Shown: one piece after another, positions 1 through 8,313 of the stretch
How positions within the stretch are numbered: the stretch's first letter is position 1
Layout of the letters: each line of letters opens with the position of its first letter
NCBI GenBank assembly: GCA_050251715.1
Contig: JBFWMG010000031.1
Coordinates: 1-42,802, forward strand
From: JBFWMG01 sp050251715
Lineage (GTDB): Bacteria > Desulfobacterota > Desulfovibrionia > Desulfovibrionales > Desulfovibrionaceae
Direction: 5' to 3'
Length of the DNA stretch: 42,802 nucleotides
Translations under genes and position numbers: made by a program
The notes under the pieces: model-generated
The model's database searches: none
What the model was told of the DNA's origin: nothing
Seen by the model: the letters and a program-made list of their open reading frames with translations, nothing else

Positions 1-113
1 CTCCCTCCCACAATGCGCCGCTTCTTCGCCGTGTTCCCCTGCCGTTCTCCCCTGGCTTCCATCCCATCTTCTCCCGCCCTCATCGCGCCGCACTTTCCAC
101 CCGCGCAAGCGCT

Positions 114-186
114 CATCCGCCCACTCGGGGTGCAGGGGGCCGTTCGCCCCCTGCCGGGTCCGGGCAGAGCCCGGCCGCCGGAGGCA
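114..186 (+). repeat. GC-rich double-hairpin intergenic repeat, copy A
   Basis: This intergenic block carries two adjacent hairpins. The first has a 9-bp stem (GCAGGGGGC / GCCCCCTGC) with a 5-nt loop, and the second a 6-bp stem (CCGGGC / GCCCGG). It is nearly identical to 8314-8388, and the similarity extends upstream to about position 80 (CATCGCGCCG block). A shorter diverged relative lies on the minus strand at 42596-42657. An open frame runs through 13-288, but the match to other noncoding copies argues against coding. The function is unknown. Confidence 0.8.
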
Positions 187-218
187 TTCTCCCTTGCCCG
201 CACCCTGCGCGCACCCAC

Positions 219-251
219 AAAAAAACGCCCCATGCGTGTGCAAGGGGCGTT
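219..251 (-). terminator. Intrinsic terminator of the rnf-apbE operon
   Basis: Read on the minus strand, ACGCCCC pairs with GGGGCGT around a loop that can itself pair (TGC/GCA), and the stem is followed at once by a run of seven T. It lies 34 nt beyond the apbE stop and is the only strong terminator found after this operon. Confidence 0.85.
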
Positions 252-284
252 GAGAGTGCGTCGTAGCGCGCGGGCGAAAGCGGG

Positions 285-1304
285 TTAGGCCCAGCGGCGC
301 GAAGGGAGTTTGGCGCCGGTCTGGGCGATGATGAGGCATTCGCGGCCGGGCAGTTCGTTGATGAAGGCGAGGCCGCGGGCCGGGTCCATGACGTAGACCG
401 AGGTGGCGAGGGCGTCGGCTTCCATGACGGTGGCTGCGGTGACGGACACGCTGACGGATTCGAGCGGCGAGCGGCCGGACATGGGGTTCACGATGTGGTG
501 GAACAGCTTGTCGCGGTCGAAGTAGACCTGGTAGTTGCCGGAGGTGGCCACGGCGCCGTCGCGCAGGGCGATGACGTCGGGGTAGCGGCCTTGCTGCTTG
601 GGGTCTTCCACGGCGATTTTCCACGGGGAGCCCAGCGCCTTTTCGCCACGGGCGCAGATGTCGCCGCCGGCGTTAATCATGTGGTTGGCCACGCCGAGGG
701 AGGCCATGACATCGGAGGCGCTGTCCACGATGAAGCCCTTGGCGATGCCGTCCAGGGAGACTTTCATGCCGGAGCGGGCGAAGCGGACGGTGTCGCCGGT
801 GCGGGTGACGTTGTCGGCGTTGACGAGGTGCATGGCATTGGCCAGTTCGTCGTGGGAGAGTTCGAGCTTGTGTCCGGCGCGCGCCTTGGCCTGGAACATG
901 TCCACGACCGGAGCCACGGTGATGTCGAAGGCCTTGTCCGTGAGGGCGTGCAGGCGCTGGGCGCGGTCCATGACGGTGGCCAGTTCGGCGGGGATGCCGG
1001 ACACGTTGCCGTCACGGTTGAGCACGGACACGGGGGTGGCGCTGTCGTAGCGGCTGAACACGGCGGTGAGGCGCTGGATTTCCTCAAAGGCGCGGCCAAT
1101 GGCTTCCTCGGCGCGGTTCTTGGAGGGATCGATCGCGGTGATGGCCACGTAGGTGCCCATGAGCGCGGCGGTTTTGGTTACCTTATGGTTGACGCCGAGC
1201 GTGGCGGCCTCGGCGGCCAGGGGCATGAAGGACACGGCGGCGGCGCCCATGCCGAGCATGCCGCATGTCTTGAGGAAATCGCGTCTGGTGGTCTTGTTGT
1301 CCAT
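285..1304 (-). CDS. apbE: FAD:protein FMN transferase, Rnf-associated, Tat-exported
   Basis: ApbE-family enzymes cut FAD and attach FMN covalently to a Thr or Ser of target proteins outside the cytoplasmic membrane. Here the obvious target is RnfG of the same operon. The 339-residue protein has a twin-arginine signal (RRDFLK from residue 7, then a hydrophobic stretch ending AEA-A near 32). Family motifs follow in order: DGIAKG (185-190), NAGGD (211-215), HHIVNP (269-274) and ADALAT (296-301). Start: GGAG lies 8 nt before the ATG at 1304; another ATG two codons upstream (1310) is too close to that site. It is the last gene of the rnf operon, 33 nt after rnfB, and ends in a strong terminator. 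Identity is secure; the target is inferred from family knowledge and gene order. Confidence 0.93.
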   Translation of the reverse strand: MDNKTTRRDFLKTCGMLGMGAAAVSFMPLAAEAATLGVNHKVTKTAALMGTYVAITAIDPSKNRAEEAIGRAFEEIQRLTAVFSRYDSATPVSVLNRDGNVSGIPAELATVMDRAQRLHALTDKAFDITVAPVVDMFQAKARAGHKLELSHDELANAMHLVNADNVTRTGDTVRFARSGMKVSLDGIAKGFIVDSASDVMASLGVANHMINAGGDICARGEKALGSPWKIAVEDPKQQGRYPDVIALRDGAVATSGNYQVYFDRDKLFHHIVNPMSGRSPLESVSVSVTAATVMEADALATSVYVMDPARGLAFINELPGRECLIIAQTGAKLPSRRWA

Positions 1305-1337
1305 TCTCATTGCTCCATGGATCGTTTCACAGGCCGG

Positions 1338-2171
1338 TTATGCCGCTTCCTTGGCTTCGGTCGCCTTGGTCAGGATGCGCAGGATATCGCGCGGGCATTT
1401 GGTGGAGCAGGCTTCCTCGCAGGAGGGGCCGTAGGCCATGCAGGCTTCGTGGTCGATATAGATGCGGTTGTCGCGCATGCTCACGGCGTTGGCCGGGCAT
1501 TTCTTGATGCAGGACTGGCAGGAGATGCAGCCCACTTCGCACACGGCCTTGACCTGCGGACCCTTGTCCTGGGAAGAGCAGAAGACCTGCACGCGGGCTT
1601 CGCGGGGGATGATCTCCAGGATGCCGTTGGGGCAGGTGCGGGTGCAGATGCCGCAGCTGGTGCAGAATTCGTCGATGATGTGCACCATGTTGTCGTCGCC
1701 GATATACATGGCGGAGAAGGGGCACGCCTTGACGCAGTCGCCAAAGCCCACACAGGAGAATTTGCATGCGTCCGGCCCGCCATCGAGCAGCATGGCGGCG
1801 GCGCAGCTGGTCACGCCCTGGTAGTCATACTTGCGCGCCACGTTGCCTTCGGCCTTGGAACAGCGGCGGAAGGACACCTTGGGCAGGCCGCCACCGGCAG
1901 CCTTGCCGGTGAGTTTGCCCACGGCGGCGGCCACATCGGCCCCACCTGCCACGCAGCCATTGGCGGGCACTGCCGGATCCGTGACCACGGCGGCGGCATA
2001 GGCGTCGCAGCCAGCGTAGCCGCAACCACCGCAGTTGGCGCCGGGCAGGCATTCCGAAACCGCCGCGACGCGCGGGTCTTCTTCCACGGCAAGGAGCACG
2101 GACGCGATGGACAAGATGGCCGCCGCGACAAGTCCCAATCCAAAGAGCACTATTACCGATGTCGTGACCAT
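1338..2171 (-). CDS. rnfB: Rnf complex iron-sulfur subunit RnfB
   Basis: RnfB is the ferredoxin-binding subunit of the Rnf complex, which couples electron flow between ferredoxin and NAD (or, with a cytochrome, periplasmic carriers) to ion transport. The 277-residue protein has one N-terminal membrane helix (about 3-28) and then the four-cysteine Fe-S motif C41, C47, C50, C55 typical of the family. The C-terminal half contains several ferredoxin-like cysteine runs, including CTSCGICTRTCP and CISCQSCIKKCP. A Shine-Dalgarno sequence AAGGA precedes the ATG. It lies between rnfA and apbE in the usual order. The tail is cysteine-rich (CEEACSTKCP), so it may carry more clusters than the minimal RnfB; their number cannot be fixed from sequence alone. 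Confidence 0.95.
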   Translation of the reverse strand: MVTTSVIVLFGLGLVAAAILSIASVLLAVEEDPRVAAVSECLPGANCGGCGYAGCDAYAAAVVTDPAVPANGCVAGGADVAAAVGKLTGKAAGGGLPKVSFRRCSKAEGNVARKYDYQGVTSCAAAMLLDGGPDACKFSCVGFGDCVKACPFSAMYIGDDNMVHIIDEFCTSCGICTRTCPNGILEIIPREARVQVFCSSQDKGPQVKAVCEVGCISCQSCIKKCPANAVSMRDNRIYIDHEACMAYGPSCEEACSTKCPRDILRILTKATEAKEAA

Positions 2172-2237
2172 GTGGGTTTCCTTATCTTCCCTTGAGAAAG
2201 GTCGCTGAGTTCATCCATGGGGCAAGGGCCACCAGGA

Positions 2238-2810
2238 CTAGATCATCCCCTTGAAGGCCATGAACGCCAGAGACATGAGTCCCGCCATGACCAGACCGAT
2301 GGAGGTTCCCTTGAGCGACTTCGGCAGATGGGTGATCTCGAAACGCTCGCGGATGCCCGCCATGAGCACCAGGGCCAGCATGAAGCCCATGGCCGCCGCA
2401 AAGGTGTAGATGACGGATTTCGTAAAGCCATACTCTTCGCGCTGGACCAGGATGGCAAGGCCGAGCACGGCGCAGTTGGTGGTGATGAGCGGCAGGAAGA
2501 TGCCCAGCGACTTGTACAGCGGCGGCACCATCTTCTTGAGGAACATTTCCACGAACTGCACCAGGGCGGCGATAACCAGGATGAAGACGATGGTTTGCAG
2601 GTAGCCCAGGCCGTAGGGCACGAGCACGTTCAACTGGATAAGCCAGGTGAAGGCGGTGGCCATGACGCACACGAACACAACCGCGCAGCCCATGCCGATG
2701 GCGACGCCTTTCTCCTTGGAGCAGCCAAGGTAGGGGCAGTTGCCGAGATACTGGGCAAGCAGGATGTTGTTGACGAAGATCGCCGATATGAAAAGCAGGA
2801 AGTATTCCAT
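2238..2810 (-). CDS. rnfA: Rnf complex membrane subunit RnfA
   Basis: RnfA is one of two homologous six-helix inner-membrane subunits that form the core of the Rnf ion-translocating complex. The 190-residue length is normal for the family. The opening MEYFLLFISAIFVNNILLAQ and the phrase GNCPYLGCSKEKGVA are family-typical and include the conserved cysteine region thought to hold an intramembrane iron-sulfur centre together with RnfE. Hydrophobic helices run throughout and the middle has NCAVLGLAI. A GAGGA site lies just before the start. The gene sits 12 nt after rnfE and 66 nt before rnfB, and no residues look damaged. Confidence 0.95.
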   Translation of the reverse strand: MEYFLLFISAIFVNNILLAQYLGNCPYLGCSKEKGVAIGMGCAVVFVCVMATAFTWLIQLNVLVPYGLGYLQTIVFILVIAALVQFVEMFLKKMVPPLYKSLGIFLPLITTNCAVLGLAILVQREEYGFTKSVIYTFAAAMGFMLALVLMAGIRERFEITHLPKSLKGTSIGLVMAGLMSLAFMAFKGMI

Positions 2811-2822
2811 GTCGTCCTCGCT

Positions 2823-3506
2823 TTATTCCTGGGTCGCGGCGTCAGGCTCGCACACGGGCACCGTGGAGCAGCCGGGCTTGGGGTTGGCCATGAGCAGCGC
2901 GCCCTTGCGCTTGACCTGCCAGATGGTGAGGTAGTTCATGGCGGCGAGAATGAGGCCAAGGCAGACGAAGGCGCCGGGTGCCTCGACCATGAAGGTGAAG
3001 GGCTTGAAGCTGGGCCAGAAGACCTCTGTGCCGAACAGGGTGCCCTTGCCAAAGACCTCGCGGATGGCGCCGAGGAAGGTGAGGGACATGGTGAAACCGA
3101 TGCCCATGCCCAGACCGTCGGCAAAGGACTCGACCACGCCGTTCTTGCCGGCAAAGGCTTCGGCGCGGCCCAGGATGACGCAGTTGACAACGATAAGGGG
3201 CACAAAGATGCCCAGAGATTGGTAGAGGGGATAGGAGAAGGCCTGCATCAGCATTTCCACGGCCACGACCAGCGAGGCCGCGATGGCGATGTAGCAGGCG
3301 ATGCGCACCTTTTTGGGGATGATGTTGCGCACGGCCGAGATGAGCACGTTGGACAGGGCGAGCACGAAGATGACCGCCGCGCCCATGCCCAGGCCGTCGC
3401 TTGCGGACTTGGTGACCGCGAGTGTCGGGCACAGGCCGAGCACAAGCCTGAACGGCGGCAGTTCATTCCACAGGCCCTTGGAAAACTCTTTCCATACGTT
3501 GGCCAT
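2823..3506 (-). CDS. rnfE: Rnf complex membrane subunit RnfE
   Basis: This is the RnfA paralogue and second core membrane subunit of the complex. The 227-residue protein starts with the family phrase FSKGLWNELPPFRLVLGLCP, shows six hydrophobic segments, and carries NCVILGRAEAFA in the middle, matching the NCAVLG region of RnfA. The C-terminal ~25 residues are a cytoplasmic-looking extension with two cysteines (GCSTVPVCEPDAATQE). The start has AAGGAG upstream. It is co-directional with rnfG, 81 nt downstream of it, which is the largest gap inside the operon apart from the 65 nt between rnfC and rnfD. Confidence 0.94.
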   Translation of the reverse strand: MANVWKEFSKGLWNELPPFRLVLGLCPTLAVTKSASDGLGMGAAVIFVLALSNVLISAVRNIIPKKVRIACYIAIAASLVVAVEMLMQAFSYPLYQSLGIFVPLIVVNCVILGRAEAFAGKNGVVESFADGLGMGIGFTMSLTFLGAIREVFGKGTLFGTEVFWPSFKPFTFMVEAPGAFVCLGLILAAMNYLTIWQVKRKGALLMANPKPGCSTVPVCEPDAATQE

Positions 3507-3587
3507 TGTCTGGTCTCTCCTTCACGTTGCGGCGGCCAGGGCCGCCCACCTTGGTCCGACTGGCCCGGCGGGCCGTCGTCTTGTCGT

Positions 3588-4184
3588 TTACTGCCAGGCC
3601 TTGTCGATTTCGGGCTTGATCGCCTGGAACACCTTGTTGGCCGTCTGGATGGCCATGGCGGTGCCCCTGGACGAAATGGTGGCTCCGGAAACCGCGTCGA
3701 TATCGCCGCCGTCGGCCTTGACCAGCGCCTTGGCGGGGTCCATTTCCCTGAACTGGCCCGTGTAGCCGGACTCGGTCACGCGCATGCCCAGGCCAGGGGT
3801 TTCCTTGAGGGTGGTGACGCCGATGCCGTACAGCTTGTCGCCTGCCGGGGCAAAGCCGACCATGACGCCGATGTCGCCGCCAAAGCCGGTGCCGAACGCC
3901 TCAAGGGCCACGGCTTGCAACGTGCCGTCCTTGATGGCCGGGAACACGGTGACCTCGGTGCCGTCGGGCGTCTTGAATTTTTTCAGATTGGCGATGGGAT
4001 CCTGGTCAAAGGTCGGATTGGCGTCCGCGTCGCTGAAGATGTATTCCACGGCGGGCCGCTTCACGTATTTGAGCACCTGTTGCTCGATGAGCGGATCGGA
4101 GAACGCCTTGAGCTGCGCCAGGGCGAATCCGGCCAGGCCGCAGATGCCCGACAGCACAACGATCATTTTGATGATTTCGCGCAT
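3588..4184 (-). CDS. rnfG: Rnf complex flavoprotein subunit RnfG
   Basis: RnfG is anchored by one N-terminal helix (about 5-24), with an FMN domain on the outer face of the membrane. The canonical flavinylation motif D163-A-V-S-G-A-T169 is intact, so T169 is the expected ApbE-modified residue. The 198-residue length is normal. The gene starts 3 nt after the end of rnfD, so translation is probably coupled. Together with the operon's apbE and cytochrome, it provides the expected path for electrons on the periplasmic side. Identity and flavinylation site are clear from the sequence; the electron route is inferred. Confidence 0.94.
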   Translation of the reverse strand: MREIIKMIVVLSGICGLAGFALAQLKAFSDPLIEQQVLKYVKRPAVEYIFSDADANPTFDQDPIANLKKFKTPDGTEVTVFPAIKDGTLQAVALEAFGTGFGGDIGVMVGFAPAGDKLYGIGVTTLKETPGLGMRVTESGYTGQFREMDPAKALVKADGGDIDAVSGATISSRGTAMAIQTANKVFQAIKPEIDKAWQ

Positions 4185-4187
4185 GGC

Positions 4188-5147
4188 TTACCTCGCTCCG
4201 AACGGTTTGGGGCGGATCATGTCGATCAGCGGCGTCATGAGGTTTGCAAGCAGCACCGCGAACGGCACGCCGTCCGGATAGATGCCGTAGATGCGGATGA
4301 GCATGACCAGCACACCGGCGAGCAGGCCATAGACCAGCATGGCGGTCTTGCCTGCGGGCGAGCTGGAATGGTCGGGGATGAGGAAGAACGCGGCGAACAT
4401 GACGTTGCCGGCCAGCAGGTGGAACACCGGGCTTGCGTACTGGGTGGAGTCCATGCCGTTGTAGATGAGCGCGGTGATGAACACGCCCGCCAGGAACGCG
4501 GCAGGGATGTGCCAGCGCAGGTAGCCCCTGCTGATGAGATAGATGCCGCCAGCCAGCAGCGCCAGGATGTGCATGGCGCCAAGGCCGCCCATCACGCCGC
4601 CGCCCAGCAGCATGTCCGAGTAGGACACATGCGCCATGTTCTGCAGACCCAGATATTTGAGTTGCGAAATGGGGCAGATGCGTTCGGTGTTCAGCATCAT
4701 GGCGTCGATGTCGATCTGGGTGGGCCAGGAGATGCGCAGCACCGCCCAACCAATCACCGGGGCGCACATCGGATTGCCGCCCAGGCCGCCGAAGACCATG
4801 CGGCCCAAGGCGATGGACACCGCACTGCCCACAATGACCACCCACCACGGCGCGGTGGCGGGCATCAGGAAGGCGAACAGCAGGCCAACGAGCAGGGAAC
4901 TGTAATTGTCGGTGGCGATGTCGCGGCCCATGGCCTTGAGGCAGAGGTATTCGGTGATGACGGCGGTGGCGCAGGACAAGGCCATGACCCGAAGCGCATC
5001 AAATCCGAAAAATGCCACGGCCAGGACTGCCGCGGGCATGAGCGCCAGGATGGTCTGGGACATGAGCCCGGACACGGTCCGGCCGCAGTGCCAATGCGGC
5101 GGAGCGGTAACGGTGAACACCGGCCCGGATGATAACTCTTTTGCCAT
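4188..5147 (-). CDS. rnfD: Rnf complex membrane subunit RnfD, with atypical flavinylation site
   Basis: RnfD is a polytopic membrane subunit of Rnf. The 319-residue protein has eight or more hydrophobic segments, and its C-terminal part (YPDGVPFAVLLANLMTPLID) is strongly family-like. In most RnfD and NqrB proteins a central S/T-G-A-T-P-L motif carries covalent FMN on Thr. At the matching place here I read T154-E-R-I-C158-P-I-S, so the acceptor Thr appears replaced by Cys and the Gly is absent. The downstream D233-S-T-Q-Y-A-S resembles the motif only weakly. The start at 5147 (MAKELSSG) is chosen because the in-frame extension upstream is non-homologous and crosses the intergenic gap. It follows rnfC by 65 nt. 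Confidence 0.93.
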   Translation of the reverse strand: MAKELSSGPVFTVTAPPHWHCGRTVSGLMSQTILALMPAAVLAVAFFGFDALRVMALSCATAVITEYLCLKAMGRDIATDNYSSLLVGLLFAFLMPATAPWWVVIVGSAVSIALGRMVFGGLGGNPMCAPVIGWAVLRISWPTQIDIDAMMLNTERICPISQLKYLGLQNMAHVSYSDMLLGGGVMGGLGAMHILALLAGGIYLISRGYLRWHIPAAFLAGVFITALIYNGMDSTQYASPVFHLLAGNVMFAAFFLIPDHSSSPAGKTAMLVYGLLAGVLVMLIRIYGIYPDGVPFAVLLANLMTPLIDMIRPKPFGAR

Positions 5148-5212
5148 TGACGGTTTCCTCTGTTTGTTCGGTTTCGCGTAGGCAGCCGCGGTCTTGGCCG
5201 CGAGGGACGCGC

Positions 5213-6385
5213 CTAGGCTTCCTTGGCGGCGCAGGCCGCCAGCACCTTTTTGGCCAGCCGGATATATTGCAGCATCGGACGGCGGGCCGTGCAGTAGAAG
5301 CCGCACAGGCCGCATTCGAAGCACGCGTCGATGCCTTCGCCCTTGGTCTTGTCGAACAACTTGAACTCACTGTACCGGGTAATCATGTTCGGCCGGATGC
5401 GGGCGGGGCAGGCCAGGATGCACTCACCGCAGTTGATGCACTGGTGGTCGGCAACCGGCGGGAACGACCCGGCGGAAACAATGCCCAGGGCAAACAGGCC
5501 GGGATGCACGCCGGTATCCAGGCTGCTCACCGCCTCGCCGCGCATGGGGCCGTTGGCGAAAATGGTGTCGCCTGTGGCAGCCTCGGCCTTGGCGTGCGTC
5601 AACACGTCGCCCACCGGGGTGCCAATGGGCACGCGGTAGGTGATGCCGTTCACGCTGACGAGCGTGTCGATGAGCGGCAGTCCGGTTTCGGCCACGCGGC
5701 CGATGGCGTACAACTGCATGACGGACATGACCCCCACGCCCGGGGCGCGTTCCTTGCCCGTGGCCGCCGCAACGACCAGCGCGTCGCAACTGTTGGGATA
5801 GACCGGCTTGACGTGGGTCACAGACGTGTCGGACAGGGTGGCGGCGTTGCCCTCGGCAACGGCCAGCACCACCTTGACGCCGGGAACGAGCTTGCGCACC
5901 ACGGCAAGGCCCGCTTCCAGGGTGTCGCGGCCGTCGGTGAGCATTTGCTCGGCCACGGTCACGCCCGGCTCGGGATTCATGCCGTTGACGACCAGGGTGT
6001 TGTCCGTGGGAACGGCGCACAGATCCACGCCCAGCGCCTTGAGCGCCTTGCGCAGTGCGTCGCCGTCCAGCCCCTTCACCGCGATCGGTGCGGGCGGCGC
6101 GGGCGGCACGGGCGCCTTGGGGTCGTCCGCGGGCGCATCCGGAGCCGGTTCGATAATGATGCACTGCTCGGTCACGTCGGCCACGGCACCCGCGATGGGC
6201 GCATGCCTGTCGCCCACGGAGGCGTCCGGGTGTTCCGCTATGCAGGTGCCGGGAACAACCAGCGCCTTTTTCTTCACGGTCTTGGTGGAATGGCCGTTAA
6301 GCGGCACATATACCTTGCCCGGCGTGGGGCCATCCTGGACCGTTCCGCTGATTCCGGTGGTGAGAAGAAAACTCGTTTTGGTCAT
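5213..6385 (-). CDS. rnfC: Rnf complex subunit RnfC, short form
   Basis: RnfC is the peripheral subunit that in NAD-linked Rnf complexes carries FMN/NADH binding and two [4Fe-4S] clusters. Here it has 390 residues. Two cysteine sets stand at the C-terminus: C316-INCGECILACP and, from C355, CFECGLCGFYC. The N-terminal part has the barrel-sandwich-like phrase GKVYVPLNGHSTKTVKKKA. The start is the ATG at 6385 (MTKTSFLL); an in-frame extension upstream would overlap the cytochrome gene. It begins 5 nt after the cytochrome stop, so the two are surely co-transcribed. No repetitive C-terminal extension of the E. coli type is present. Confidence 0.93.
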   Translation of the reverse strand: MTKTSFLLTTGISGTVQDGPTPGKVYVPLNGHSTKTVKKKALVVPGTCIAEHPDASVGDRHAPIAGAVADVTEQCIIIEPAPDAPADDPKAPVPPAPPAPIAVKGLDGDALRKALKALGVDLCAVPTDNTLVVNGMNPEPGVTVAEQMLTDGRDTLEAGLAVVRKLVPGVKVVLAVAEGNAATLSDTSVTHVKPVYPNSCDALVVAAATGKERAPGVGVMSVMQLYAIGRVAETGLPLIDTLVSVNGITYRVPIGTPVGDVLTHAKAEAATGDTIFANGPMRGEAVSSLDTGVHPGLFALGIVSAGSFPPVADHQCINCGECILACPARIRPNMITRYSEFKLFDKTKGEGIDACFECGLCGFYCTARRPMLQYIRLAKKVLAACAAKEA

Positions 6386-6390
6386 GATAA

Positions 6391-6897
6391 TCACCGCAGG
6401 TGGCAGAGTTTGCAGTCTTTGTCGGTTTGAGGACCGGAACCCATTTCCTTGTGGCAGCCGATGCACTGCGCGTGGAAGGCCATCATCCGTGTGGGAACGA
6501 GCGCCTCGATCTTTTCATCGTGACATTCCTTGCACGGGGTGCTTTCCTTGCCCTCATACCCCTCGTGGTGGCATTTCTGGCACTGCTCTTCCTTGGCATA
6601 GGCCGTCTGGTGCTCCTTGACGAAGGCCTTGTCAAAGGCGGGCACATGACACTTGCCGCATGCCAGCGGATCCTTGGTCTCGACCTCGCTTTCATGGTGG
6701 CACTTGGCGCACTCGATCCCATAATCGCGGTTGTGGGCAAGGTGCGAAAACACGACTTTGCCGCCGTTGTTGTCGAATAAGATGCGGGTAGGCATCTCCT
6801 GCGCGGCGCTTGGCATGAAATAGCCAACAAGCGCCACGGCTGCCAAGGCAACGGTGATGACGGTGATGGGAACGTATCGTTTTTGCAAGGGAGTCAT
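6391..6897 (-). CDS. Six-heme periplasmic cytochrome c of the Rnf operon
   Basis: The 168-residue protein has an N-terminal hydrophobic segment (about 9-27) that is either a signal peptide (possible cleavage near SAA-Q33) or a membrane anchor. It carries six CXXCH heme-binding motifs at residues 63-67, 80-84, 106-110, 122-126, 145-149 and 162-166, plus extra histidines for axial ligation. In Desulfovibrio species a multiheme cytochrome is known to precede rnfC and is thought to exchange electrons between the periplasmic cytochrome c pool and Rnf. It is the first gene of the operon. The ATG at 6897 starts a sensible signal sequence but has an AAAGG site very close to it; an ATG 18 codons upstream (6951) is possible. 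Confidence 0.9.
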   Translation of the reverse strand: MTPLQKRYVPITVITVALAAVALVGYFMPSAAQEMPTRILFDNNGGKVVFSHLAHNRDYGIECAKCHHESEVETKDPLACGKCHVPAFDKAFVKEHQTAYAKEEQCQKCHHEGYEGKESTPCKECHDEKIEALVPTRMMAFHAQCIGCHKEMGSGPQTDKDCKLCHLR

Positions 6898-7316
6898 CCT
6901 TTTCAAAGGTCGATATCTGCCAAAGAACCCTGTCCGAACTGCCGATTGCATACCAGTCGGCGCATGTCATGCGGTACAACCGGAAAAACGGAAAAAACAT
7001 CTTTGTCCAAGAGGGATAGTACTGCTTTTTTCGTTTCCCGCGTTCTTTCATCACAAACAAGACGCCGCGTCAAGAAGTTCTTAAATTCTAGTGTTTTCCT
7101 TGGCAAACAGTCCGAAATGGTCCCTTACTGTTTAGAATCCTTGCGCTTCTTTATGCGTATCGTTTTGTTTCACGATATTGATTGGTTAATCAATCTATAA
7201 AAAGATTCCATATCACCCCTCCAGGATTCGCTGTTTCCGGCAATCCCTGCCGCACCCCTTGCCGCCGCCCGCATCGGCCCTTGCTAGGGGCGCGTGTTCA
7301 AGGATATCGTGGCGGC
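6898..7316. promoter_or_regulatory. Divergent control region between the rnf operon and the DUF3108 gene, with a palindrome
   Basis: This 419-nt gap holds no convincing gene and is clearly richer in A+T than its surroundings, as expected for promoters of both flanking units. The clearest element is a palindrome at 7178-7193: TTGATT, four nt, AATCAA. It directly precedes TATAAA (7196-7201), a possible -10 for the plus-strand gene. A smaller dyad AAGAA-G-TTCTT lies near 7073-7083. No confident -35/-10 pair was found for the rnf side. The palindrome resembles FNR/CRP-type half-sites, but its spacing is 6 rather than 4 between TTGAT and ATCAA. Confidence 0.5.
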
Positions 7317-8105
7317 ATGCCCAACCCGCAAAAGACCGCCATGGCCGCGCTCGCGGCCCTTTGCCTTGTCATGGGGCCGGTGCTTACCCATGTCGCCCAC
7401 GCCCGCCCCTTTCCCTTTGCGCCCGGCGAAACCCTCACCTACGCGTTGCGCTGGGAAGCCGTTCCCGCGGGGCAGGCCACCCTGGCCGTGGCTCCCATGG
7501 CCTCCTTCGCCAACCAGACCGCCTGGCATTTCGTCATGACCGCCCATACCAACGCGTTCGTCGATTTCTTCTACAAGGTACGCGACCGCATCGACGCGCA
7601 TACCGACGCCGCCCTCGACAAGTCCCTGCATTTTTCCCAAATCCAGCGCGAGGGTTCCTACCACCGCGACATCGACGTGGCCTTTGACTGGACCCGGCTG
7701 CGCGCCACCTATTCCAACCGGGGCGAGCCCCGCGACCCCATCGTCATCTATCCCGGCACCTACGACGTGCTGTCCATCTTCTACGCCTTCCGGCTCATGC
7801 CCGTGGCCACGGGCGCCCGGCTTGCCGCGTCCGTGACCGACGGCAAGAAAAACGTCATCGGCTATGCCGACGTGCACGAGCGCGTCTGGATCACCACTCC
7901 GGCCGGCGAATTCGACACCTACCGCATCATTCCCGACCTGCAACACCTGGGCGGCGTGTTCAAGAAAAGCGACGACGCCATCCTCGAACTCTGGGTCACG
8001 GCCGATGGCCGCAACATCCCCGTGCGCATCAAAAGCAAGGTGGTGGTGGGCAGTTTTTACGCCGACCTGATCGAACTGCGGGAAGGGATCGGGGCCGGGG
8101 ACTAG
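7317..8105 (+). CDS. DUF3108 domain protein, exported
   Basis: The 262-residue protein begins with a Sec signal peptide (hydrophobic 8-28, likely cleavage after AHA) followed by PFPFAPGETLTYALRWEAVPAGQ. This opening and the closing part (YRIIPDLQHLGGVFKK, then a strand ending IPVRIKSKVVVGSFYADL) match DUF3108, a periplasmic beta-rich family of unknown function found in Gram-negative bacteria. Start at 7317: AAGGA about 12 nt upstream, and an earlier in-frame start would put 45 residues before the signal peptide. It is a single gene facing away from the rnf operon. No biochemical role can be stated. Confidence 0.8.
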   Translation: MPNPQKTAMAALAALCLVMGPVLTHVAHARPFPFAPGETLTYALRWEAVPAGQATLAVAPMASFANQTAWHFVMTAHTNAFVDFFYKVRDRIDAHTDAALDKSLHFSQIQREGSYHRDIDVAFDWTRLRATYSNRGEPRDPIVIYPGTYDVLSIFYAFRLMPVATGARLAASVTDGKKNVIGYADVHERVWITTPAGEFDTYRIIPDLQHLGGVFKKSDDAILELWVTADGRNIPVRIKSKVVVGSFYADLIELREGIGAGD

Positions 8106-8313
8106 GCGCCGGGCGCACGCGGTCCGCGCGGTCCGGGGCGTCCGCCTCCCCTTCCCATCTCCCGGAAGGGCGGGGCCGTCCCAGTCTTTTGATAAACGCC
8201 CCTTTCCGCCGTGTTTCCTTATTCGTGTTCCTTCTTGCTTCTCCCTGGCTTCCCCACCATTTTTCTTCCTCTTCCCCCCCTCATCGCGCCGTACTCTCCA
8301 CCCGCGCACGCGC

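Noticed and set aside
13..288. 91-codon open frame at the window start, with a similar frame near 8211-8462
   Set aside because: Their similarity is explained by the GC-rich noncoding repeat they share, which also occurs in inverted orientation near the window end. No ribosome site is seen and the 3' part runs through the apbE terminator.
2217..5132. Very long open frame on the plus strand opposite the rnf genes
   Set aside because: It is a composition artefact of GC-rich codon use: the encoded text is His/Gly/Asp-rich and repetitive, while the minus strand encodes clear Rnf subunits with correct motifs.
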